From Burkholderiaceae bacterium (GTDB lineage: Bacteria > Pseudomonadota > Gammaproteobacteria > Burkholderiales > Burkholderiaceae_E), in assembly GCA_016710525.1 (NCBI GenBank), contig JADJVQ010000148.1, positions 1-32,399 on the forward strand: a stretch of 32,399 nucleotides of DNA, in the 5' to 3' direction. Position numbers and translations under genes: made by a program. Below are positions 25,722 to 32,399 of the stretch, one piece after another (position 1 is the stretch's first letter; each line of letters begins with the position of its first letter). Below the pieces are notes generated by a model, which saw only the letters and a list, made by a program, of their open reading frames with translations, did not search any database and was not told the origin of the DNA.

Positions 25722-26691
25722 ATGATCGATCGCAGTCACCGTTTTTCATTCTCGCGGGTTCTGGCAACCCTGCTCGGCGCGCCACTGCTGCTGGCCGCCC
25801 AGACGCCCGCCGCTCATGCGCAAAGCGATTGGCCGTCCCGGCCGATCCGCATCGTCGTGCCGTTTGCCCCTGGCGGCACCACCGACATCACCGCGCGCAT
25901 CATCGCCGAACAGCTGACCGGCGCGCTCAAGCAGACGGTGGTGGTCGAGAACAAGGCCGGTGCCGGCGGCAACGTCGGCGCGGCCGAGGTCGCGCGGGCC
26001 GCGCCCGATGGCTACACCTTCCTGATGGGCACGCCGGGCACGCAGGCGATCAACCAGTTCCTCTATCCCAAGATGCCACGACCGGCCAATTCCGGTCTCG
26101 TTCACCGCGCGCGTGCCCAATGTGCTGATGGTGCATCCGTCGGTTCCGGCCAACAGCATCGAGGGGCCGTGAGCGCTGGCCAAGTCGGGCGGGCGGGGCG
26201 CGCGTCACGTAGGATCACGGGGGTGCCGGGCCTGGTCGACCGACTGTTCCTCACCATCACCCACATTCCCTACCGGGGCAGCCTGCCGATGCTGCAGGAC
26301 CTGATGGCCGGGCAGATCCAGATGTCGATCGACAACCTGCCCTCGGCGCTGCCCGTTCATCAAGTCCGGCAAGCTGCGCGCGCTCGGGGTCACTTCTCTG
26401 AACCGCAGTGAACAGCTGCCCGACGTGCCGACCGTGGCCAGTGTCCTGCCCGGCTTCTCGGCCGAATCCTGGTTTGTCCTCGTTGCGCCGGCCGGCACGC
26501 CGCGCGCCATCATCGAACGTCTGTCCGGCGAGGTCGACCGCATCGTCAAGAAGAAGGATGTCAGCGACCGTTTCAAGGCGCTCGGCGCCGAGCCGGTCGG
26601 TGGCACGCCTGAACTGCTCGGCAAGTTCATCGCCGACGAGACCCGCAAGTGGCAGCAGGTGGTGAAGGCCTCCGGCGCCAAGATCGACTGA
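25722..26691 (+). CDS. Bug-family binding protein, second tandem copy, multiply frameshifted
   Basis: The N-terminal third is clean: the signal peptide ends PAAHAQ, then SDWPSRPIRIVVPFAPGGTT, VVVENKAGAGGNVGAAEVAR and APDGYTFLMGTPGTQAINQ. After about 26078 the frame is lost, with VPNVLMVHPSVPANSI in another frame near 26110. The part up to about 26250 also seems too short and carries an in-frame TGA in that frame. THIPYRGSLPMLQDLMAGQI then reads again, and a slip near 26350 leads to the tail (LPDVPTVASVLPGFSAESWF, VGGTPELLGKFIADETRKWQ), ending at 26691. At least three indels and a small deletion are needed. It may be a decayed gene or poor sequence. It lies between an intact Bug gene and yciH. 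Confidence 0.8.
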
Positions 26692-26699
26692 GGCCTGCG

Positions 26700-27063
26700 A
26701 TGGCAGGCGATTCCCGTCCGGTCTATTCGACCCAGCTCGGCCGGCTCTGCCCGGCCTGCGGCGAGCCGCTGGCGGGCTGCCTTTGCAAGGCGCGCGCGGC
26801 GGCCGCGTCAGTACCCGCCGCAGACGGTGTGGCCCGCGTGCGGCTGGAGACCAAGGGCCGCAAGGGCAAGGGCGTGACGGTGATCGGCGGAATTCCCCTG
26901 GGCTGCCGAGGCGCTGGCCCGGCTGGGCACCCAGCTCAAGCAGCGCTGCGGCACCGGCGGAACGGTCAAGGACGGCGTGATCGAGATCCAGGGCGATCAC
27001 CGCGACACGGTGCTGGCCGAACTCGCCCGCCAGGGCATCCGCGCCAAGCGCGCAGGCGGCTGA
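26700..27063 (+). CDS. yciH: YciH/SUI1-like translation initiation factor, frameshifted
   Basis: This is the bacterial relative of eukaryotic eIF1, thought to act in start-codon selection on the 30S subunit. The N-terminal zinc-ribbon-like part has LCPACGEPLAGCLC (two Cys-x2/4-Cys pairs). The SUI1 domain has VRLETKGRKGKGVTVIGGIP and, one frame over after about 26902 (CTGGGCTGCCGAG), ALARLGTQLKQRCGTGGTVK and DGVIEIQGDHRDTVLAELAR, ending KRAGG at the TGA 27061-27063. One extra base in the GGG run explains the break. The ATG at 26700 follows directly on the stop of the Bug gene (eight bases). Confidence 0.9.
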
Positions 27064-27072
27064 CACCTCGAA

Positions 27073-27086
27073 GCGGGCAAACCCGC
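27073..27086. terminator. Small hairpin between convergent yciH and bphP
   Basis: GCGGG (27073-27077) pairs with CCCGC (27082-27086) around CAAA. It lies ten bases after the yciH stop, where the two transcripts meet. The stem is short and no T tract follows, so a terminator is only a possibility. Confidence 0.3.
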
Positions 27087-29341
27087 GTATCAGCAGACTC
27101 GCCTTGCACCGCCGCGCGCGCCCAGCCGCTCAGGGCGAACAGCCTCATCCGGGCGTAGAGTTCGGCCGCGCGCCGGGTCGAGGCTTCGAGCTCTTCGAGC
27201 AGCGGTGCCGCCGCGGGAGCGCCCTCGCCATCGGCGATGTCCATCGCGGCCAGGCTGGCATTGGCCAGGATCGCACCGAGCAGGTCGGCCCGTTCATTGA
27301 TGTCGACAGCCCGCGTATCGTCGCGCGCCGGCGCGTCGTCGATGGCGCGCGACAGGGATTGTTCGAGGTGGCGACGGGCCTCGGCAGCCCGCTGGTTGTC
27401 GGTGAGATCGACGAAAATCAGGAAGAACCCGAGCACCGAGCCGTCGCGTGCCGGCACGACCTCCGCGCGGACGGCCACCGGCAGGGTGCGCGATGGGCCG
27501 ACGATCAGCGAGAGTTCGCCGCGCCAGGGGCGGCGCTCCTGACCCAGCGAATCGAGCACCTTTCGCATCGCCGCGGGTTCGGTGAACAGGCTGGGCAGGT
27601 CGTCGAGACTGAGCCGCGGATCGTCGACATCCGTTTGCCCCAGCAGGCCGGCGAAGGCCCGATTGGCGAACAGGGTGCGGCCGCGGGAATCGGCGATCAC
27701 GACCGGTTCGTGCGAACTGCCGACTGTGGCGCGGATCTGCGCGATCTGGTGTTCGGCGATCAGCAGGCGTACGGCGTTCACCTGCACGATGATGTCGATC
27801 AGCGAGCCGCCGAAGGCACGGGCCAGCGCGATCTCACTGGTCGACCAGGGCAGCGCGGTGCCCCGGACGATCTCGGACCAGGCGGCAAAGGAGCGGCGCG
27901 GCGACAGCTCGAGCGGATCGTTGCCGACCACCGGCTTGGACGGATCACCCGCCCAGGTGACCGTCAGCAGCTGTTCCTTGCGGAACCACACCAGGTAGTC
28001 GGGCTTGGCAATCGACAGCTTGACGGCCAGAACTCCGCTGGCCGTGGGCGTGAGCGAATCGAGTGCGGGATTGGCGCGTGCCACCGACGAGCAGCTGAAC
28101 AGTCCCTCGAAGGGCTGGGCGTCGATCCAGTGCAGCAACGTGCGCAGCTCGGCGGTCGAAGGGACTTCGCCCGCGGTCAGCAGTTCGCCGTCCTGGAACA
28201 GCGCCGCGCCGGTGGCCTCCAGCGGCTGCAGCAGCGTGCGCGGATTGCGGAACAGCGCCAGGCGCCAGTCGCCTTCGGTCGAGGTGGCTTCGACCAGGCG
28301 CTGCTCGAGCCGACGCACCTGGATGGCCACCTGCGCATGGGCATAGTTCTCGATCGCGGCAATCCGGGTGGAGATGACTTCGGCCAGCAGGTCGGCCGCA
28401 GCGCGCACCGCGAAGCGCAGATTGCGCGCCGAATAGTGGTGGCAGGCCACCAGGCCCCACAGCCTTCCTTCGCGCACCAGCGAGACCACGAGCGTTGCGG
28501 TCACGCCCATGTTCTTCAGGTACTGCAGGTGCAGCGGCGACATGCTGCGCAGATGGCACATCGACATGTCGAGTTCCTGCGCGTCACGGCCCTGTCCGGG
28601 CAGCGCCGGCAGCTGTCGCGGCACCAGCGGTGCAGGCTCGTAGTGGACGTCGACCAGCACCCGCAGGCGGTTGCGCAGGTACAGCTCGCGGGCGCGCTGC
28701 GGGATGTCGGTGGCCGGGTAGTGATGGCCGAGCAGCGACTCCAGGCGGGGGTCGCGGGCCTCGGCAATGATCTTGCCGTGGCCGTCCGGGTCGAACTTGT
28801 AGACCATCACCCGATCGTAGCCGAGCAGATCGCGCAGACAGCGGACCGCGCCGTCGGACAGGGTTCCGATCGTCGAGGCCACGCTGAGCCGCTGCACGGC
28901 GGCGCCCAGCATGTCGCGCAGTTGCGCGCTCGGGATGTTGACGGTTTCGACTTCGGGGTGGGCGCTGTCGACAGGCTCGAGTTCGACCAGCAGAACGTCG
29001 CCGTTGACCCGGTGGATCATGCCTTCGAACTCGCGCATCCGGCCGTCGGGCTTGAGATGGCAGCGCAGCGGGGCGGGTTCGGACAGATCGGCAATCTGCG
29101 CGCAGACGGCGGCGATGGCCGTGACCAGGTCGCCGCCGAGTTCGGCCACCGGCTGGTTCAGGAGGTCTTCGGCAGCCACGCCCAGCAGGACGCCGACATT
29201 GGCGCTGGCCTGGATGATGCGCAGGCCCGGCTCGCGCAGCGCGAGCAACAGCCCGTGGGGCTGCACCGATCCCGCGAGGTGGATCAGCTCACGTTCGCAG
29301 TTGCTGAGGTCCGCCTGGCCGAAAGGGGGGCTGGTGAGCAC
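27080..29341 (-). CDS. bphP: Bacteriophytochrome, PAS-GAF-PHY-PAS, no kinase (BphP1-like)
   Basis: A biliverdin-binding red/far-red photoreceptor. The start GTG (29341) shares its G with the TAG stop of ppsR. The chromophore Cys is Cys15 in DLSNCERELI; the PAS domain (SVQPHGLLLAL) runs to about 125. The GAF domain (about 145-320) has DLLGYDRVMVYKF, the pigment-pocket motif PATDIP (209-214, usually PASDIP) and CHLRSMSPLHLQYLKNMGV. The PHY domain (about 330-520) carries the tongue motif PRRSF (481-485) with W and VRGTALPW. A further PAS follows at about 540-650, then a helical tail (ERADLLGAILANASLAAMDI, EELEASTRRAAELYARM). No HATPase follows. This layout matches RpBphP1 of Rhodopseudomonas, which binds PpsR2. 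The frame stays open past 27063 into yciH. The natural end is probably at about 27080-27134, after an indel. Confidence 0.9.
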
Positions 29342-30843
29342 TATGGCGCATCCGCACTGGGGTCCCGATCAGGCCGCTCAGCGCCGGCCGGGTTGCGCCG
29401 CTGGATGAGCGAGAGCGCCTCGGGACTGATTCCGAGCAAGCTCGAGGCAGCCTCCATATTGCCATCGGTACGCTGCAGTGCCAATGCGACGAACCGCGCT
29501 TCGGCCAGCAGGCCTGTTTCATGCACCATGGCGGGCAGGCTCAGGTCGCCCAGCTGGCTGACCAGATGTTCGATGCCTGCGGCCAGCACGCTGCTTGCGT
29601 TCTGGTCGAGCGTGCTGCTCGCTCCGTGACGAGGCGGGGCGACCGGGTGAATGGTGAATCCGATGCACTCCTGGTCGCCTTCGGTCAGCAGCACCGCGGA
29701 AATCTCCACCTTCAGAGCGGGCCGGTCGGCGGGCTTGATCAGCGATCGAACGCGTCGGGCCATGCCCTCGCGCCGGACTCGCGGCACGAAGGAGGCCAGC
29801 GACTGGTCGTGCAGATCGAGCCAGCTCATCAGCGGCTGGCCGGTGACTTCGGATTCGACCGCCAGGCGGACCATCGCCAGGAAGGTGGGGTTGGCGACGA
29901 GGATCCGGCCGTTCGAGTCGGTCACCACCACACCGTCGCTGGCGTTGTCGACCAGCCGGGCGAGTGTCGTGTTCAGCGCATTGGAAGTCGCCGCCGTGTC
30001 GACCGCGCGCACGCGCACCAGCAGACGCTGAGCTTCTCCCGCTCGAAACGGCGTGGCGGCCACGCGGGTGGTCAGGGTCTTGCCGTGAAGCCGCGCCCGG
30101 ATTTCGGCCGGCTGGCCGGTCGTGCGCGCGCTGATCATCAGTTCGGTGACCGGCCCGCGCGAAAAGCGTTCGAAGCCGAAGCTGACTTGCCGCCCTTGCA
30201 GGTGCTCTGCCGCGATGTCGAACAACTGGGCGGCCGCATGATTGGCTTCGACGATCTGGAGCGACTGGGCATCGACGATCATCACCGCATCGGTGGCGAC
30301 CTGGAACAGCAGCTGATAACGGGCCTCGGCCTGGCGGGCCTGCCAGTAGCCGCGTTCCATCTCCTGCTGCGACTCGACGTACCGCTGCTGGATGGCCGCG
30401 ATGGCGCGCAGGTCGCGCCCGACCGCCAGCACCGGGCCGTTGGCGCCGAGGCGAACCGCCGTGTAGGCCACCGGGATGCTGCTGCCGGGCGACAGCGGGT
30501 GGTTGACCTCGCGGCGGCGCGCGATGCCGGTTGCCGCGACCTCGTTGAGCAGGTTCTCGATCTTGGTCCGGGTATCACCGCTGACGGTGTCGATCCATGG
30601 CCGGCCGACCCAGGCATAGGCGGCGGGAGCCAGCGGCTGGGTGCCGCCCTGGGCGACATTGCGGATCACGCCCGTGCCGTCGATGACCAGCGCGATGTCG
30701 CTGGCCAGCGAGGCAAAGGTTTTCGCGAGCTCCGGGGCCCACGCCGACAGCGCGCCGAGGTCTGGCGGATCGGCGGGCGCGCCCGTCACGCCGGCATGTG
30801 TGCCGGAATCGGGACCTTCGGGCGCTGGGGCCATGTGTTTCAT
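29341..30843 (-). CDS. ppsR: PpsR/CrtJ-type transcriptional regulator of photosynthesis genes
   Basis: A 500-residue regulator. N-terminal PAS at about 35-150 (ASDIALVIDGTGVIRNVAQG), a coiled Q-linker around 150-172 (IQQRYVESQQEMERGYWQAR), PAS1 at about 175-280 (LLFQVATDAVMIVDAQSLQI, EANHAAAQLFD), PAS2 at about 295-400 (RLVDNASDGVVVTDSNGRIL, VANPTFLAMVRL), and a C-terminal Fis-like HTH from about 425 (ALQRTDGNMEAASSLLGISP). The recognition helix reads SPEALSLIQRRN, where PpsR proteins usually have SRQSLYVKLRRY. The only Cys is Cys393 in PAS2 (DQECIGFTIHP); the HTH Cys of redox-controlled PpsR is absent. Known relatives repress bacteriochlorophyll and carotenoid genes under oxygen or in the dark. 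It overlaps bphP by one base and follows puhE by 67 bases. Confidence 0.88.
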   Translation of the reverse strand: MKHMAPAPEGPDSGTHAGVTGAPADPPDLGALSAWAPELAKTFASLASDIALVIDGTGVIRNVAQGGTQPLAPAAYAWVGRPWIDTVSGDTRTKIENLLNEVAATGIARRREVNHPLSPGSSIPVAYTAVRLGANGPVLAVGRDLRAIAAIQQRYVESQQEMERGYWQARQAEARYQLLFQVATDAVMIVDAQSLQIVEANHAAAQLFDIAAEHLQGRQVSFGFERFSRGPVTELMISARTTGQPAEIRARLHGKTLTTRVAATPFRAGEAQRLLVRVRAVDTAATSNALNTTLARLVDNASDGVVVTDSNGRILVANPTFLAMVRLAVESEVTGQPLMSWLDLHDQSLASFVPRVRREGMARRVRSLIKPADRPALKVEISAVLLTEGDQECIGFTIHPVAPPRHGASSTLDQNASSVLAAGIEHLVSQLGDLSLPAMVHETGLLAEARFVALALQRTDGNMEAASSLLGISPEALSLIQRRNPAGAERPDRDPSADAP

Positions 30844-30910
30844 ATCTCGATGCGCGGGCGCACCTCATGTGGAGGACCCTGACGGGTCGGGTCGGCGGAT
30901 GCATGGAATT

Positions 30911-31687
30911 CTATACCGGCGGGTCGGCCGTGCGCGAACGCAGACCCCAGTTCCACAGCGCCTGGGACGGCAGGGGCAGCACCATGAACCAATGTTCGAC
31001 GATCGCCAGTGTCAGCAGGGCTCCCGAGAGCGTCATCGACGTCGCCGCGAAGGCGCCAACGCCATGGGTCGCCGCCGCCTGCCACAGCAGGCCCGCCAGC
31101 CAGCTCGAAATCACGACCGAGAACGGGAACAGCGGGTTCATCGGCGCGCGCCGGAAGTACGACTGCAGGTACTTCAGGTGCGCCGGCAGGAAGTCCTCGG
31201 CCAGGTTGCGCACCCCCAGGAAGACGTTGAGCTTGGCGCTCTGGCGCATCACCCAGAAGATGGCGAAGCTGGACAGGCCGGTCGGGTTGGCGCCGCCCCA
31301 TGTCAGGGCGAGCACGGCCAGGCCGAGCAGCAGCAGGGCCAGTTCATGATGCGCAAGCGTCTGCAGAGCGTAGCCCGCGCGCCGCCAGCCGCTGGCGCCT
31401 TCGGGGCAGGGCGTGCGCCGCGGTCCGGTCACGTAGCCCAGCAGAAAGGCGATCTCCTGCCATGCCCACACCAGCACCGTGCACGTGAATGCAATGTACG
31501 CACCGGTGATCCGGGTGTCGTCGCGGGTGGCGGCCAGGCCGACGAAGGCGACGCCCAGCAGCACCGTCGCGGCCATCATGGTCCAGGGGTGCGTGCGCCG
31601 TGGCAGGCCGTTCAGATACAGGATCGCCCCGGTGCTGAACCACCAGACGAACAGCGTGTAGACGATCGGCAGCAGGTAGAGCGACAT
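30911..31687 (-). CDS. puhE: Photosynthetic complex assembly protein PuhE (DUF3623)
   Basis: An intact 258-residue polytopic membrane protein. Helices can be seen at YLLPIVYTLFVWWFSTGAIL, TMMAATVLLGVAFVGLAAT, GAYIAFTCTVLVWAWQEIAF, HELALLLLGLAVLALTWGG, FPFSVVISSWLAGLLWQA and LSGALLTLAIVEHWFMVLPL. Conserved PuhE sequence includes WAWQEIAFLLGYVTGPRR and WVMRQSAKLNVFLGVRNLAE. In purple bacteria puhE lies with puhA, puhB and puhC and is linked to reaction-centre and light-harvesting assembly. Here it follows acsF by 42 bases and precedes ppsR by 67, so all may be one transcript. Confidence 0.9.
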   Translation of the reverse strand: MSLYLLPIVYTLFVWWFSTGAILYLNGLPRRTHPWTMMAATVLLGVAFVGLAATRDDTRITGAYIAFTCTVLVWAWQEIAFLLGYVTGPRRTPCPEGASGWRRAGYALQTLAHHELALLLLGLAVLALTWGGANPTGLSSFAIFWVMRQSAKLNVFLGVRNLAEDFLPAHLKYLQSYFRRAPMNPLFPFSVVISSWLAGLLWQAAATHGVGAFAATSMTLSGALLTLAIVEHWFMVLPLPSQALWNWGLRSRTADPPV

Positions 31688-31729
31688 GGCGCAGACGGGT
31701 GGTGCTGATCGACGGGCGCGGGCCGCCGG

Positions 31730-32399
31730 TTACCAGGTCGGCGCGAGTCGCGCGTTGGCCGGCAGCGGGTTGGGCTTGGTGGGCAGGCAGTACAGCCGGG
31801 CGAAGGTCAGTCCGGCAGCCAGCCCAGGCCGACCCGCTTCACGGCGCCCAGCAGGCCCCCGCGCTGGCGGGCCGCGGACGTCGCGACCGAAATCCGCCGC
31901 AAGCGCTCCAGGCCCGCCAGGAATCGCGGATCGTCCAGGTTCATGGTCAGGGGAACACCTGCCGGGTGATCTCCGAGGTGATCCGGAACACCTGGAAGTC
32001 GTACTCGGTCGGGTCCAGGCCCATCGCCGCGTGCATTTCCGGGCGCTGGTGATCGCGCACATACATGGTCGAGAAGACGGCCAGCACGAAGAACCGGATC
32101 CACAGCCGGTTCACGCCGCGCAGCAGGTGCGGATTGGCTCGCAGCAGCAAGGCGAACGCCTCGCCATGGCGAAACTCGTCGTTGCACCAGCGTTCGAACC
32201 ATTTGAAGATCGGGTGAAAGCACAGCTCCGGGTGCTTTTCGATCTGCCGGTAGATCGCGATGTAGCGCGCGTAGCCGATCTTCTCGGACAGGTAGGTCGC
32301 ATAGAAGATGAACTTGGGCCGGAAGTACGTGTACTTCTTCGCACGCGCCAGGAAGCCCAGGTCCACGCCGATGCCGAAGTCCTTGAGCCACTGGTTGAT
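31730..32399 (-). CDS. acsF: Aerobic Mg-protoporphyrin IX monomethyl ester cyclase AcsF, C-terminal part, frameshifted
   Basis: The gene starts beyond the right edge. AcsF is a di-iron enzyme that makes ring E of bacteriochlorophyll with oxygen. Visible are FLARAKKYTYFRPKFIFYAT, SEKIGYARYIAIYRQIEKHP, the metal-ligand segment FERWCNDEFRHGEAFALLLR (E-x-x-H) and LWIRFFVLAVFSTMYVRDHQ. After RITSEITRQVFP a stop appears near 31949 because CCCC TGA replaces CCC CTG; the next frame continues PLTMNLDDPRFLAGLERLRR. A second slip near 31820 leads to the proper end LTFARLYCLPTKPNPLPANA and a TAA at 31730. Both look like one-base errors, the first in a C run. Use of AcsF instead of, or besides, BchE points to photosynthetic pigment made in air. 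Confidence 0.93.

Noticed and set aside
27104..29629. 841-codon open frame on the plus strand opposite bphP
   Set aside because: It is a shadow of the phytochrome gene, with low-complexity composition and no start context or domain.
30844..31729. PpsR operator TGT-N12-ACA near ppsR and puhE
   Set aside because: I looked in the gaps before ppsR and puhE and found no match. The acsF promoter, where one would be expected, is outside the window.

Overview
The window looks like part of a chromosome from a GC-rich (about two thirds G+C by eye) betaproteobacterium, most likely a Burkholderiales member with genes for aerobic anoxygenic photosynthesis. Pointers are three Bug-family (TctC-like) periplasmic binding proteins, a NitT/TauT-type ABC importer, AMP-dependent acyl-CoA ligase and enoyl-CoA hydratase genes, and, at the right edge, photosynthesis genes (acsF, puhE, a PpsR-type repressor and a bacteriophytochrome). 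The genus cannot be fixed from the sequence alone.

Layout. 1-4.3 kb: 3' end of an amidase gene, a PQQ-type sugar dehydrogenase, an enoyl-CoA hydratase and the ABC-F factor EttA. 4.4-5.9 kb: a small membrane protein diverging from a shattered LysR-type regulator, with an AT-rich inverted repeat between them. 5.9-14.1 kb: a long minus-strand run of Bug protein, acyl-CoA ligase, ABC ATPase, permease, substrate-binding protein and hybrid multi-PAS histidine kinase, probably one transcription unit for uptake and activation of an organic acid. 14.1-20.6 kb: a FrnE/DsbA-like protein, then the stress trio prkA-yeaH-spoVR. prkA and yeaH are separated by 683 bp holding two large related hairpin elements. 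20.7-27.1 kb: a YedI-like membrane protein, an SMP-30-like lactonase, a cysteine-free glutaredoxin-like protein, a probable type I-secreted protein, two tandem Bug genes and a YciH/SUI1 factor. 27.1-32.4 kb (minus strand): acsF, puhE, ppsR, bphP, a light- and oxygen-responsive photosynthesis control module.

How the parts work together. The bacteriophytochrome (PAS-GAF-PHY-PAS plus a helical tail, no kinase) overlaps the PpsR-type gene by one base. This matches the known antagonism of a PpsR2-type repressor by a BphP1-type phytochrome. The PpsR copy has a divergent recognition helix and only one cysteine. PrkA, YeaH and SpoVR are a known co-occurring stationary-phase/starvation set, and a sigma-54-like motif lies upstream of prkA.

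Sequence quality. About a dozen genes carry single-base frameshifts, often at G/C homopolymers, including genes unlikely to be inactive (ettA, acsF). Most look like sequencing or assembly errors. The LysR-type gene is so disrupted that real decay is also possible. The strongest candidate for something undescribed is the pair of hairpin elements at 17133-17349 and 17485-17707. Their apical region is almost identical, while their stems differ in sequence yet stay self-complementary.
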